64,000 nucleotides of DNA from Prevotella sp. (GCA_015060535.1 SUYH01000007.1:62001-126000); one strand, 5' to 3'; positions 27,807 through 39,212 are shown, counted from the stretch's first letter. The notes: generated from the sequence alone by a model not told the origin. A program made the numbers and translations.

Positions 27807-28799
27807 TTACAGGTTGGGATTGATCTTGCTCCACTCAGAGATGGGGGGAACGATGTTCAGCGTAACCAGCTCGTCGCGCATCTTGCAGAGGTGCTCGTAG
27901 CTCTGGTCGAGCTTGGCGTTCTCCTCGGCAGTACCCTGAGGAACCTCATATTTGGCACCCTCGGCAGTCATGGTGGTCTTCATAGCCATCATGATGTGGT
28001 CGTACTTGTCGGTCTTTACGTAGGTACCTACGGGGAAGCGGAATGGTTCACCACCCATAGCGGCACGAATCATCTCAACAGAGAGGTACGAGGGACTCTG
28101 GAATGAAGAGCGTCCGCGGAGCTCGATAATCTTGGCACCACCCTTGGTGACGTCAACCTTCATCTGCTCCCACTCCTCTGCTGGGAACTCAGCGGTACCG
28201 ATGATGTCGGTCAGCTTGCGACCCTTAACGGTCACGTGGCTTCCGAATACAGCCATCTGCTCACCGTGTCCACCATAGGTAGCACAACCGGTAATCTCGT
28301 TCTGCATCACACCAAACTTCTTGGCCAGTGCACTCTGCAGACGAGTGGTATCCAGACCTGCGAGGGTGGTCACCTGTCCGGGTTTCAAACCAGAGTAGAG
28401 CAGCGTTACCAGACCGGTGAGGTCGGCAGGGTTAAAGATGATGACAACGTGCTTTACATCAGGACAATACTTCTTGATGTTCTGCCCCAGCTCCTCAGCA
28501 ATCTTACAGTTGCCAGCCAGCAGGTCTTCACGGGTCATACCAGCCTTACGGGGAGCACCACCGGAAGAGATGATGTACTTAGCACCACGGAAAGCCTCTT
28601 CGGCATTAGTGGTAGCCACGATGTTCACATCGTCGAAGCCGCTCTGGCGCATTTCCTCTGCTACACCTTCGGGTGAGAATACGTCGTAGAGACAGATTTC
28701 ACTTGTCAGACCCATCATCAGGGCAGACTGAGCCATGTTTGAACCAATCATACCGGCTGCGCCGACGATGGTCAGTTTGTCATTAGTTAAAAATGCCAT
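27807..28799 (-). CDS. mdh: Malate dehydrogenase
   Basis: A 330-residue NAD-dependent dehydrogenase that interconverts malate and oxaloacetate. The Rossmann loop is LTIVGAAGMIGSNMAQSALMM; further conserved segments are SSGGAPRKAGMTREDLL, IIFNPADLTGLVTL, AGLDTTRLQSAL and the catalytic His in TYGGHGEQM. The overall pattern fits the Bacteroidales lactate/malate dehydrogenase branch. With pckA in the same window it supplies the oxaloacetate-malate-fumarate-succinate route typical of Prevotella. Heptamer repeats lie before the start, and a -7 box TATCTTTG is at 28841-28848. Confidence 0.93.
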   Translation of the reverse strand: MAFLTNDKLTIVGAAGMIGSNMAQSALMMGLTSEICLYDVFSPEGVAEEMRQSGFDDVNIVATTNAEEAFRGAKYIISSGGAPRKAGMTREDLLAGNCKIAEELGQNIKKYCPDVKHVVIIFNPADLTGLVTLLYSGLKPGQVTTLAGLDTTRLQSALAKKFGVMQNEITGCATYGGHGEQMAVFGSHVTVKGRKLTDIIGTAEFPAEEWEQMKVDVTKGGAKIIELRGRSSFQSPSYLSVEMIRAAMGGEPFRFPVGTYVKTDKYDHIMMAMKTTMTAEGAKYEVPQGTAEENAKLDQSYEHLCKMRDELVTLNIVPPISEWSKINPNL

Positions 28800-28840
28800 A
28801 ACATTTACGATTTTACAATTTACAATTTACGATTTGCTTG

Positions 28841-28920
28841 CAAAGATATAAAATAATTGTGAATTGCCGTCAGCGAAATGCAATTTTATTTGTTATTTAT
28901 TCTGAAAATGTGTATCTTTG
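28841..28920. promoter_or_regulatory. Divergent promoters for mdh and the M24 peptidase
   Basis: Minus strand: TATCTTTG at 28841-28848 for mdh. Plus strand: TTTG (28889-28892), a 20-bp spacer and TATCTTTG (28913-28920), 23 bp before the peptidase ATG; this one is a full consensus. Confidence 0.65.
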
Positions 28921-28943
28921 CAAAGTAGAAATGACAAAATGCT

Positions 28944-30722
28944 ATGAATATTGACCAGCGAATAGCCCTTTTGCGTGACGAGATGCGACGCGAACATCTG
29001 GGTGCTTTCATTTTTCCCACTAGCGACCCCCATCTGGGTGAGTATACTACCGACCATTGGAAGGGTCGTGAGTGGATTAGTGGCTTCGACGGCTCGGCAG
29101 GTACCGCTGTGGTGACCATGAAGAGTGCTGCCCTTTGGACCGACTCTCGCTATTTTATTGCCGCTGAGCAGCAGTTGCGGGGTACGGAGTATCAACTGAT
29201 GAAACTGAAGGTTGACGGCACACCCACCATTGCCGAATGGCTGGGGTGTGAACTGGCTGACATGAGCGACCGCGAGGTGGGTATCGACGGTATGGTCAAT
29301 GCGGCTAATAGCGTGAAGCAGCTGGAGGCTGACCTTCGCCAGCAGGGTGGCATCACACTACGCACCAATTTCGACCCCTTGGAGCGGATATGGCGCGACC
29401 GACCGGCTATCCCTGCCGACAAGGTGGTCGTCCAGCCCTTGGAGTTTGCCGGTGAGCCTGCTCATGAGAAGCTTGCCCGCATCCGTAAGGCTTTGCGCGA
29501 AGACCATGCTGACGGAATCCTCATCAGCGCACTCGACGATATCGCCTGGACGCTCAACCTGCGCGGCACCGATGTGCATTGCAATCCCGTTTTCGTATCC
29601 TATCTCCTGCTCTCGTCTACAGATGCTACCCTTTACGTCAATCCCGACAAACTGACGTCTCAGGTCGTAGACTATCTGAAGGCCGAGGGGGTAGGGGTGA
29701 AGCCCTACGAGCAAGTGGTAAAAGGGTTGAAGGACTATTTCGAGTACAATATCCTGTTGGATGCCGACGAGGTGAACTATACGCTTTACCAAGCCGTGAG
29801 TCGGCAGATTGTGGAGCGGGAATCGCCCGTTAAGCGGATGAAAGCCATCAAGAATGAAAAAGAAATTGCGGGTTTTAGGTCAGCGATGCTGAAGGATGGT
29901 ATAGCGATGGTTAAGTTTCTGAAGTGGCTGAAGCCTGCCGTTGAGGCCGGTGGACAGACCGAGGTTACCATCGACCGGAAACTGACGGCACTGCGTGCTG
30001 AACAGCCCCTGTTTCGCGACATTTCCTTCGACACCATTGCGGGCTATGAGGCTCATGGCGCCATTGTACACTACGAGGCCAGTGAGGCGAGTGCTGCCAC
30101 TTTGGAACCCCGAGGTTTGCTGTTGCTCGACAGCGGAGCTCAGTATCAGGATGGTACGACTGATATCACACGTACCATCGCACTGGGACCGTTGACCGAC
30201 GAACAGCGTCGTGTTTATACTCTGGTGCTGAAAGGCCATATCGACTTGCAGCTGCTCCACTTCCCCGACGGAGCTTCGGGTACCCAACTCGATGCCATAG
30301 CCCGCAGACCTTTGTGGCAGGCAGGCCTCAACTACCTGCATGGTACAGGGCACGGCGTAGGCTCCTATTTGAGTGTACACGAGGGTCCTCATCAGATTCG
30401 GATGGAATGGAAACCCACCCCTTTGCGAGCGGGGATGACCGTCACCGACGAGCCTGGCATCTATTTGGAGAATCGCTTTGGCGTGCGCATTGAGAATACC
30501 CTGCTCATCGTCCCTGCCGAGGAAACCGAGCTGGGCCGCTTCCTTGCGTTCGAACCGCTCACCCTTTGTCCCATCGATACCGCTCCTATTATGCCCGAGC
30601 TGCTCTCAGCCGAAGAGACGGCATGGCTCAATGACTACCACCAGCGCGTCTACGACACGCTCTCGCGCCATCTTACTGCCGACGAGTCTGACTGGCTCCG
30701 CGAGGCCTGCCAGCCCATCTGA
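28944..30722 (+). CDS. Aminopeptidase P family protein (M24B metallopeptidase)
   Basis: A 592-residue Xaa-Pro aminopeptidase. There are two N-terminal creatinase-like domains (FIFPTSDPHLGEYTTDHWKG; WTDSRYFIAAEQQL) and a C-terminal pita-bread catalytic domain (about residues 310-530). Metal ligands appear in LLDSGAQYQDGTTDITRT (two Asp), GTGHGVGSYLSVHEGPH (His), TDEPGIYLE (Glu), and RIENTLLI (Glu). It removes an N-terminal residue before proline. The length matches the eukaryote-like three-domain form common in Bacteroidales. Its TGA stop directly abuts the stop codon of the convergent GH115 gene. Confidence 0.93.
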   Translation: MNIDQRIALLRDEMRREHLGAFIFPTSDPHLGEYTTDHWKGREWISGFDGSAGTAVVTMKSAALWTDSRYFIAAEQQLRGTEYQLMKLKVDGTPTIAEWLGCELADMSDREVGIDGMVNAANSVKQLEADLRQQGGITLRTNFDPLERIWRDRPAIPADKVVVQPLEFAGEPAHEKLARIRKALREDHADGILISALDDIAWTLNLRGTDVHCNPVFVSYLLLSSTDATLYVNPDKLTSQVVDYLKAEGVGVKPYEQVVKGLKDYFEYNILLDADEVNYTLYQAVSRQIVERESPVKRMKAIKNEKEIAGFRSAMLKDGIAMVKFLKWLKPAVEAGGQTEVTIDRKLTALRAEQPLFRDISFDTIAGYEAHGAIVHYEASEASAATLEPRGLLLLDSGAQYQDGTTDITRTIALGPLTDEQRRVYTLVLKGHIDLQLLHFPDGASGTQLDAIARRPLWQAGLNYLHGTGHGVGSYLSVHEGPHQIRMEWKPTPLRAGMTVTDEPGIYLENRFGVRIENTLLIVPAEETELGRFLAFEPLTLCPIDTAPIMPELLSAEETAWLNDYHQRVYDTLSRHLTADESDWLREACQPI

Positions 30723-33209
30723 TTATTTCCGAAGAACTGGCGACTCCTCGCCAAAAAGGTATTGAGGTTGGTAGCCGCCTAAGTCGACAACCACTTTCTC
30801 GAAGACGATGCCTGGATGACGTGGGGTCAGCGTCAGTTCATGGATATCTGCATGGCCGACAGGCAGTTCCACCACTTTTTCTACCACACGGCGGGCTACT
30901 GCTGGATAGAACTCAGAATACATATAGGGCTGACGGTCGACGAGCGTCTTGTTGAAGTTAACCACCTGAGGCTCAGTACCATCCAGGCTAACGGCATACT
31001 CATGACCACCGACATTGAGGAAGTCAAGTGTTGACTTCACGATAACATGAACCTTCACTTTGGCTGGCGCTTGGGCTGGCAGCGTGAAACGATAAGTCAG
31101 GCTAGCACCGTCAACGGGCTGGGTATAAGGAGTCAAGGCCACAGCACTACGGGTACGTCCATAGTCAGGATAGACGCTCCACTGGGATCCAGCAGAAGCC
31201 TTTGCATTGTAGTAATGCTCAGCCTCCATAGCCACAAAGCCGTTGGAAGGTACGAACACATAGCCTCCCGTGGCGCCTTTCTCTATGCGTTTTGTTGCAG
31301 GCAACATCTCATGGGGGAAGTCATCGTTCCACGAGCTATAGCCGATGTGCTTCTGCGTCATCATACCATCCCATTTGCCTCGAGCCATCACCTTATTATA
31401 ATAGTTACAGAGTTGTGCATCGCGCTTGAAACACTCCTCCACCTTGTCGGCCCAAAGGTTGGCATCAGGATTTCCGGCTTCCGCCAAGACTTTGTTCATG
31501 GCCTGTGCATAATACATGTCGTAGAGATTAGCCATCGCCTGGACAGGGAAAAGGATAGCCTGACGATAGGCATCGCGGGTCGCCTCAGGAATGTCCGAGA
31601 ACAATCGGAGAGCCCTACGTTCCAATCGGGCATAGTCGTCAGCTACTCGCCGCCATTCACCTGTAGCAAGGTTGTAAGTCTGGGCATCCAGCATCTCAGG
31701 AGTTACACGAGCCATATACTGGCAGTTGCGGTTGTAAATAGAGGCTGCCTCGTCGGCAAGTGAAGAATCGCCAAGCACAGACGAGAAGAAGCGGCAGGTA
31801 TGGTCGGTAACCGTCTGCTGGGTGTACTCCTTGGGATTCCATGCCATATCCATAAACAACTGGATGGGATACTCCATCGGTTTCAAGTCGCCTACGTTCA
31901 GTATCCACATACGCTGGATGCCATAGTCATAGGCCAGCGAGAGTTGTTCGAACATCTGCTGGGTCTGGGTGACATTGATCCATTTGGTATTACGGGGCGC
32001 TCCGACATAGTCGACATGATAGTACAATCCCCATCCTCCAGGATGCTTGCGCTCCTGCGCACTGGGCACACGGCGCACATTGCCCCAGTTGTCATCACAC
32101 AGCAACATGATGACATCGTCGGGCACGCGCATACCTTTATCATAGTAGTCGAGCACCTCTTTATACAAAGCCCATACCTGGGTCGTCATACTGGCAGGTT
32201 TCTTGGTCACCTGCTTGATAATCTTGCGCTGGTTCTCCACAATGCGTTGCAACAATTTGGTATCGGCATCCTCGCTCATCGCCTCGTCGCCATCACCACG
32301 CATACCGATGGTCACCATATCCTCCGTACCCTTCATGCGTTCGATACCCTCACGGAAGAACTGATCCAGCTTCTGTTGGTTCTTCTGATAGTTCCAAGGA
32401 CCCCACTCACCACGCTTTCGGGCATACTCCTGATGGTTGCGGGCCATCGGCTCGTGGTGGGATGTACCCATGATGATACCCATCTCATCGGCAGTCTTCG
32501 AGTTTTCCGGGTCGTCGGCATAGAAAGCCCAGCCCCACATGGCAGGCCACAGCATGTTACCTTTCAGGCGCAGGATGAGTTCAAACACACGGGCATAGAA
32601 ACGATGGTCGCCATATTCCGTGCCGTAGGTATTCTTTACCCACGACGTCAGACAGGGAGCTTCATCGTTGAGGAACAGGCCACGGAACTCGACTGCTGGT
32701 TCTCCATCGGTATAGGTGCCTGGCAGAATGCCCACATAGTCGTGATGAGCAACAGGCACATCCATCCACCAGTACCAGGGCGATACGCCCATCTGGCGAC
32801 TCAGTTCGTAGATGCCATAGACGGTGCCACGACGGTCACTGCCCGCAATGACTATCTGTCCGTCGATGGTGGTAATCAGGAACTTTTCACGACTCCCTTT
32901 CAAGTCGACTAACTTGCCGCTCTTCACCCATTGGTCAATCTGCTTGTTGAAACCCACAGTACCAATGAGGATAGTGGGCTGATTGGCCGTTGTGGGACGG
33001 AATCCCATCACCCGCTGGAAATCCTGTTGCAGATTGGCAGCAGCTATCTGTACTGCCTTTGGCTCCTGGGCACTAAGACCAATGGTTGCACCCTTTAATG
33101 ACTGGGCGTTTTCCTGCTCCGAGAAAACAACAAAACTATTAGCAGCACTGAGTCGCATAGCCATCGCCATGCAACTCAGAACCAAGAAAAGACACTTTAC
33201 ATGTTTCAT
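30723..33209 (-). CDS. GH115 alpha-glucuronidase-like glycoside hydrolase
   Basis: An 828-residue secreted enzyme (signal peptide ends RLSAAN) of the GH115 type. Family hallmarks are GTVYGIYELSRQMGVSPWYWW, FRGLFLNDEAPCLTSW, MLWPAMWGWAFY, MGTSHHEPMARN, VTIGMRGDGDEAM, LLCDDNWGNVRRVP and GLYYHVDYVGAPRN, each intact. GH115 enzymes remove (4-O-methyl)glucuronic acid from internal xylose residues of polymeric xylan. A C-terminal beta-sandwich starts at about residue 660 (FVAMEAEHYYNAKAS). It follows the CE6-CE1 esterase gene after 10 bp and shares its promoter. A second GH115 lies at 42677-45181. Confidence 0.93.
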   Translation of the reverse strand: MKHVKCLFLVLSCMAMAMRLSAANSFVVFSEQENAQSLKGATIGLSAQEPKAVQIAAANLQQDFQRVMGFRPTTANQPTILIGTVGFNKQIDQWVKSGKLVDLKGSREKFLITTIDGQIVIAGSDRRGTVYGIYELSRQMGVSPWYWWMDVPVAHHDYVGILPGTYTDGEPAVEFRGLFLNDEAPCLTSWVKNTYGTEYGDHRFYARVFELILRLKGNMLWPAMWGWAFYADDPENSKTADEMGIIMGTSHHEPMARNHQEYARKRGEWGPWNYQKNQQKLDQFFREGIERMKGTEDMVTIGMRGDGDEAMSEDADTKLLQRIVENQRKIIKQVTKKPASMTTQVWALYKEVLDYYDKGMRVPDDVIMLLCDDNWGNVRRVPSAQERKHPGGWGLYYHVDYVGAPRNTKWINVTQTQQMFEQLSLAYDYGIQRMWILNVGDLKPMEYPIQLFMDMAWNPKEYTQQTVTDHTCRFFSSVLGDSSLADEAASIYNRNCQYMARVTPEMLDAQTYNLATGEWRRVADDYARLERRALRLFSDIPEATRDAYRQAILFPVQAMANLYDMYYAQAMNKVLAEAGNPDANLWADKVEECFKRDAQLCNYYNKVMARGKWDGMMTQKHIGYSSWNDDFPHEMLPATKRIEKGATGGYVFVPSNGFVAMEAEHYYNAKASAGSQWSVYPDYGRTRSAVALTPYTQPVDGASLTYRFTLPAQAPAKVKVHVIVKSTLDFLNVGGHEYAVSLDGTEPQVVNFNKTLVDRQPYMYSEFYPAVARRVVEKVVELPVGHADIHELTLTPRHPGIVFEKVVVDLGGYQPQYLFGEESPVLRK

Positions 33210-33219
33210 GCCGATCTAT

Positions 33220-35268
<2,049 letters not shown>

Positions 35269-35283
<15 letters not shown>

Positions 35284-36756
35284 TTTACCAACTTGTATTG
35301 TCATACGACTCGGACTTTCCAACTTTGTTCCCATCTCACGAGCTTCAACATCAACGGGTCCTGAGGAAAAGTCGGGTGTGTTATAGGAATACATCAGACG
35401 GCGGTAATACTCCTTAGGGTTACGTTGGGGAAGCAGGAAAGGCTTGGTGGCTCGTCCATGTTCATCAATCGAGGAGAAATAGAGCCGAGTATAGAGACCG
35501 TCATCCCTGCGACTGGTGAAGAGAAACCAACGACTGTTGGTGCTCCAGTTGTGCAGACTCTCTGATCGCTGGCTGTTCACCTCGTCCATCAACCTGCTCT
35601 CACCCGTCTCGAGGTCGAGCAGGAAGAGGTCGGCCTCGGGATGCCATACGGAGAAATAGCCATAATCCAACTGCGTGTACATCAGGTAGCGACCATCGTA
35701 AGAGGGACGGGGCCATGTAACGCTCTTGCCCGTCGTGTCGGCATTGACTAGCGTGTCAACCTGCTCTCCGATTTTCCCTGTATGCTCGTCGAAAGCCACC
35801 CTGCAGAGACTATACTTCACCTTGTCGTAATCAACGGGATAATTTCTGCATGGGGTTGTGATAAAATAGAGATACTTGCCGTCGGGAGAGAACACGGGCG
35901 TATTCTCAGCCCAGTCTTTCCGCATCAGTAGCGTATCCTTGATGGCTATACGGTTTTTGACATCATAGACAAAAACATCCGACGAGGTGTCGTACACCTC
36001 GATGCGTTTATTGTTACCCATGTGGAAAATCTGAGCTGTCTTGTTGGTGGAGAAAGCACAGAAACGGCCACCCGGATGCCAATAGGGATAGACCATCGAA
36101 CCACCTAACGTGTCGCTTCGAGCCTGCAACACCTCATCTTTCCCTTGGGAATGCACAACGGTAGCACCATTCGCCCCTCTGACGTGGAATACATACTGCT
36201 CAGGATTGGTGCGGTTCTGGGTATGGCAATTCACGCAATTACCATGAATCCGGGAATTCTCCATCAAAGCGCTCTCCTGGAAGTCAGAGAGTCGACGCTG
36301 GTAGATAGCCATATCGCTATAAAGCATATAACTGGGAGCGATGCGCCGGTAGGTAACGCCCCATTCGTCTAAAGGGTAGGAACTGACGTTTATCGTGAAG
36401 TCCTGATATTGGAACCACTGACCGTCTTTTTGAGCACAGACGGTTACCGTGAGTTGGCTGCCTTTGTTGTCTTCTAACAACTGATGCCATTCGTTGATGT
36501 CGAAATCGGCATAGGAACCGCCAGCATGCAGACTACCTCCACGCTGACCTTTCACCTCGACATCTATATCCGTAAAGGCATCATCAGCCATCGAGAAATT
36601 CAGGGGCGCAATGCCAACAGGTATCGTCACTCCAACATAATCAGGGTAGATAACAGGCTGCTGGTTGACCGATTGAGCATACTCAGGGCGTGTGCTGCAA
36701 GCCGCCAGCATCCACACCAACATGATGATATACCCTATTTGAATCCTTCTGTTCAT
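35269..36756 (-). CDS. TolB-like PD40 lipoprotein with a c-type haem motif
   Basis: A 495-residue lipoprotein (MLVWMLAACSTRPEY; lipobox Cys near residue 19). After a beta-sandwich domain comes CVNCHTQN at about residue 190, a CxxCH c-haem attachment motif. A WD40/PD40-like propeller follows (YPYWHPGGRFCAFSTN; PVFSPDGKYLYFIT; WPRPSYDGRYLMYTQ; NWSTNSRWFLFTSRRDDG). It is transcribed 13 bp after the DUF6057 membrane protein. Its role is unknown. The upstream in-frame ATGs overlap the DUF6057 gene and precede the signal sequence, so they are rejected. Confidence 0.75.
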
Positions 36757-36769
36757 CGCTTCGTCTTTT

Positions 36770-37990
36770 TCAAATAAACAATGTATCTTCCGTCTCGCCA
36801 TAAATCTTCTGCAAAGATCCATAGAGCGGATGGTTCTTAATGTCTTCAGGGTGGGTTGCCAACTGTTTCATATATTGAGCCCAACGGCGGTACATGAGCG
36901 TTTGTTCCAAGATAGAGATATACTTCAGTGCTACCTCGTACTGGCCCGTCACGATAGCCGTCTCCGTCAGACGGCACAGCACGCGGGCGCTCTTATTGGC
37001 ATTAGACGCACTTTCCATCGCCTCAAAGACTGCCCGCTGGGAGAAATTCACAAAACCCATCTGGAAGAAGATGTCACCTATCATCATAGCCGAAACGGCA
37101 CTGGTGAGTGACTTGTATGGCTGATACATACTCTCTTGCAGACTCTCCGGACTCATCTGTTTCTGGTAATATTTGGCCAGATTGACAATGCACATGCATG
37201 CTCTTGCATGAGGATCTTCCTTTCTTGCCTTTTGTAGAATCTTTCCCCAAGCCTTCTGGCGCTGCAGATAGTCGTACTCCATCATCTCGAGCGTTCCAAT
37301 CTTACCAGGTTGAATAGACAAATAGTCGATACCCTTCGCCAAGTTCGACAAAGAATAAGGCACCAAAAAGGAACTGATATAGACACAATTTGCCAATAGC
37401 AGTGCCATCGCGATGGATTCTATAGATACCCATGCCCTGTTGAAAGGCTTATGTAACCAACGCAGATGATAAACGGCTATCAGAAGAGCCGTCGGACCTG
37501 CTATCCAATAGCCTATCGGTACCAGTATGAAAGAGACTATCTTGCTACTTTTCCGCCCTGATGGCAGTAGCATCATCAGCCCCAGCGTCAGCAAAACGGC
37601 TACAGGAAGCGTCATCGACGTATCTATGTCGCACAACAGATACCACAACGCAATAGCTGGCAGGAAAGAAAATGCGAGAAGAATAAACTCATTGGCAGAC
37701 GGAAGGCTACGACGAAGCAGCACCCGAAAGAACCATAGTACCGAGGCCAATACAACAGCAAGAATAGCTGCCCCCGTTATTTCCGACATAAAGAACTGCA
37801 CCAGAAACTCACCTACATAACGGGCAAAGCCTCCTGGCACCGACAAGCGTTCTGTCAGATAGTCACTATTCCAGAGGAATAGCTGAAGCGCTTCACGTTC
37901 TATGACGACTGCTGGGCGAACGAACAGCCAGAAGCAGAATGCCAAGACACCGAACAAAGCTGTCAGTCCTATTTGCAACTTATTTTTCAT
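36770..37990 (-). CDS. DUF6057 family membrane protein
   Basis: A 406-residue protein with about seven transmembrane helices in the first 230 residues (LTALFGVLAFCFWLFV; FILLAFSFLPAIALWYLL; LPVAVLLTLGLMMLL; SFILVPIGYWIAG) and a soluble helical C-terminus with TPR-like text (LQRQKAWGKILQKARKEDP). This matches DUF6057, typically paired with a TolB-like lipoprotein as here. Its function is unknown. A direct-repeat motif like those of the xylan promoters lies upstream (38081-38108), suggesting co-regulation. Confidence 0.72.
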   Translation of the reverse strand: MKNKLQIGLTALFGVLAFCFWLFVRPAVVIEREALQLFLWNSDYLTERLSVPGGFARYVGEFLVQFFMSEITGAAILAVVLASVLWFFRVLLRRSLPSANEFILLAFSFLPAIALWYLLCDIDTSMTLPVAVLLTLGLMMLLPSGRKSSKIVSFILVPIGYWIAGPTALLIAVYHLRWLHKPFNRAWVSIESIAMALLLANCVYISSFLVPYSLSNLAKGIDYLSIQPGKIGTLEMMEYDYLQRQKAWGKILQKARKEDPHARACMCIVNLAKYYQKQMSPESLQESMYQPYKSLTSAVSAMMIGDIFFQMGFVNFSQRAVFEAMESASNANKSARVLCRLTETAIVTGQYEVALKYISILEQTLMYRRWAQYMKQLATHPEDIKNHPLYGSLQKIYGETEDTLFI

Positions 37991-38019
37991 CCTTCTCTTT
38001 TTTTTCTTATTAACGAGTA

Positions 38020-38108
38020 CAAAATTACAAAGAAATCACTATAGCGCCAAATTTCCCTTTATAAAAAGTTCCCCTCCAAATGTAACACGATTTTTTGATA
38101 GTGTTTCA
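38020..38108 (-). promoter_or_regulatory. Possible xylan-regulon operator E before DUF6057
   Basis: TGTAACA (38081-38087) and TGTTTCA (38102-38108) have the same 21-bp period as the four xylan promoters. Candidate -7 boxes on the minus strand are TAATTTTG (38020-38027) and TTTCTTTG (38028-38035), so the distance (45-53 bp) differs from the 30 bp seen elsewhere. Confidence 0.45.
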
Positions 38109-38122
38109 CCTTATACCCTCGT

Positions 38123-38566
38123 CTACCAGTCGTAGTCTTCTACATAGCCGTCGAACTTCACTTCGTCTGTCCATCCGTTTTCGCGAAACAGGTTACGGAT
38201 AGCCTGTTGCAGGGCAGGGGGGATGAGGCGTGAGCCGTTGCGATACTCGAAGTAGTAGGTGCGGTTGGTAAGGCCGATGATACCATAGCGGACAGCAGAC
38301 TCCACGCGTTTGGGCATATCATCTGTAAAGATGTGCTGCATGCCCTTAGCGAAACGTACCTTCTGGTCGTTACGACACATGGGGCAGTCGGCACCCGCCA
38401 CACCCTCGAAGTGTGGATTGACACAACGATAGGTGCTATGACTGCTGGGCACGTGCTGTCCCACGAGCCATCGCAGACAATGGTCGCGCAGCGGACAGTT
38501 TTCCATATAACAAACCGTGTAGCCTTCTTTGGCTTTTTCGATTAATAATTCTTTCTCAATATTCAT
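38123..38566 (-). CDS. DUF6078 family protein
   Basis: A 147-residue cytoplasmic protein rich in cysteine and histidine. CYMENCPLRDHCLRW, YRCVNPHFEG and ADCPMCRNDQKVRF could form one or two zinc sites, and the C-terminus (ENGWTDEVKFDGYVEDYDW) is acidic. I recall such proteins as DUF6078, found mainly in Bacteroidales; no function is known. Its only visible promoter is about 310 bp upstream, inside the region enclosed by 108-bp inverted repeats, and its transcript would run through one repeat copy. Confidence 0.65.
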   Translation of the reverse strand: MNIEKELLIEKAKEGYTVCYMENCPLRDHCLRWLVGQHVPSSHSTYRCVNPHFEGVAGADCPMCRNDQKVRFAKGMQHIFTDDMPKRVESAVRYGIIGLTNRTYYFEYRNGSRLIPPALQQAIRNLFRENGWTDEVKFDGYVEDYDW

Positions 38567-38602
38567 AATCTCAATTGTTTTAGTTTCTCTTTTTTAAATG
38601 AA

Positions 38603-38710
38603 TTTCAAAATGTCCCTCCCTTCCTCCCGTTTTTGTCCGAAAGGCCGATGTACAGAGGGATGAGGCACGGGAGGGTAAATCGGTTGTCCCTCCCGTCTCC
38701 CTCCCGTTTT
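38603..38710. repeat. 108-bp inverted repeat, left copy
   Basis: Its reverse complement matches 38994-39101 with five mismatches. It contains a C-rich run (38688-38705) that on the minus strand is a four-tract G-quadruplex motif, and a 9-bp hairpin ACGGGAGGG / CCCTCCCGT. Confidence 0.92.
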
Positions 38711-38723
38711 CACTCCCACGCCA

Positions 38724-38813
38724 TCATGCAGCCTTAAGCGGAACGGCTTTGTAGTAAGCCACATGGCTGTGCTCTCGGCGCTCGTAATCGAGACTGACTG
38801 GCTGGCTTTTCAT
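38724..38813 (-). CDS. Possible 29-residue peptide inside the inverted-repeat element
   Basis: The frame begins MKSQPVSLDYERREHS and ends AVPLKAA. Its ATG overlaps the stop of an even shorter frame (MENTRKTP), giving an ATGA coupling. A consensus promoter lies upstream (38878-38909). The composition looks protein-like, but I know no family; it may be the truncated start of a lost gene. Confidence 0.35.
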   Translation of the reverse strand: MKSQPVSLDYERREHSHVAYYKAVPLKAA

Positions 38814-38877
38814 GGTGTTTTTCTTGTGTTTTCCATGATCCCATTATCCAACTGCAAGTGATTTCTCAAATGCTCTG

Positions 38878-38909
38878 CAAAGTTACAAAAAAAAATTGCG
38901 GTTTGCAAG
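38878..38909 (-). promoter_or_regulatory. Promoter inside the inverted-repeat element
   Basis: Minus-strand CTTG (38906-38909), 20-bp spacer, TAACTTTG (38878-38885). It points to the mini-ORF and then DUF6078. Confidence 0.6.
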
Positions 38910-38993
38910 TTTTTTCTCAAAAACTCGACGTTTTAACACTCTTTTTTTTGCACAAATTCTGCTATATATATAATAAGGTGAGTGACACCCCCT

Positions 38994-39101
38994 AAAATGG
39001 GAGGGAGACGGGAGGGACAACCAATTTACCCTCCCGTGCCTTAGCCCTCTGTACATCGGCCTTCCGGACAAAAACGGGAGGAAGGGAGGGACATTTTGAA
39101 A
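38994..39101. repeat. 108-bp inverted repeat, right copy
   Basis: Partner of 38603-38710, 283 bp away. It contains the plus-strand G-quadruplex motif at 38999-39016 (four GGG tracts with loops of 1, 4 and 1). Confidence 0.92.
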
Positions 39102-39118
39102 AAAACTTTTTTCTGATG

Positions 39119-39156
39119 TCAATAAGGGACGCTTATTTCTCAATAAGGGACGCTTA
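39119..39156. repeat. Direct repeat TCAATAAGGGACGCTTA x2
   Basis: Two perfect 17-bp copies (39119-39135 and 39140-39156) with a 21-bp period. Just after them are two AACC-nnn-GGTT palindromes (39165-39175 and about 39187-39197). Confidence 0.85.
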
Positions 39157-39212
39157 ATGAAAAATAACCAAAGGTTATTATGGAACAACCTTGGGTTATA
39201 ATAGTAGCAATC

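Noticed and set aside
38603..39101. Insertion sequence
   Set aside because: No transposase frame lies between the inverted repeats and no target-site duplication was seen; it is kept only as a possible non-autonomous or invertible element.
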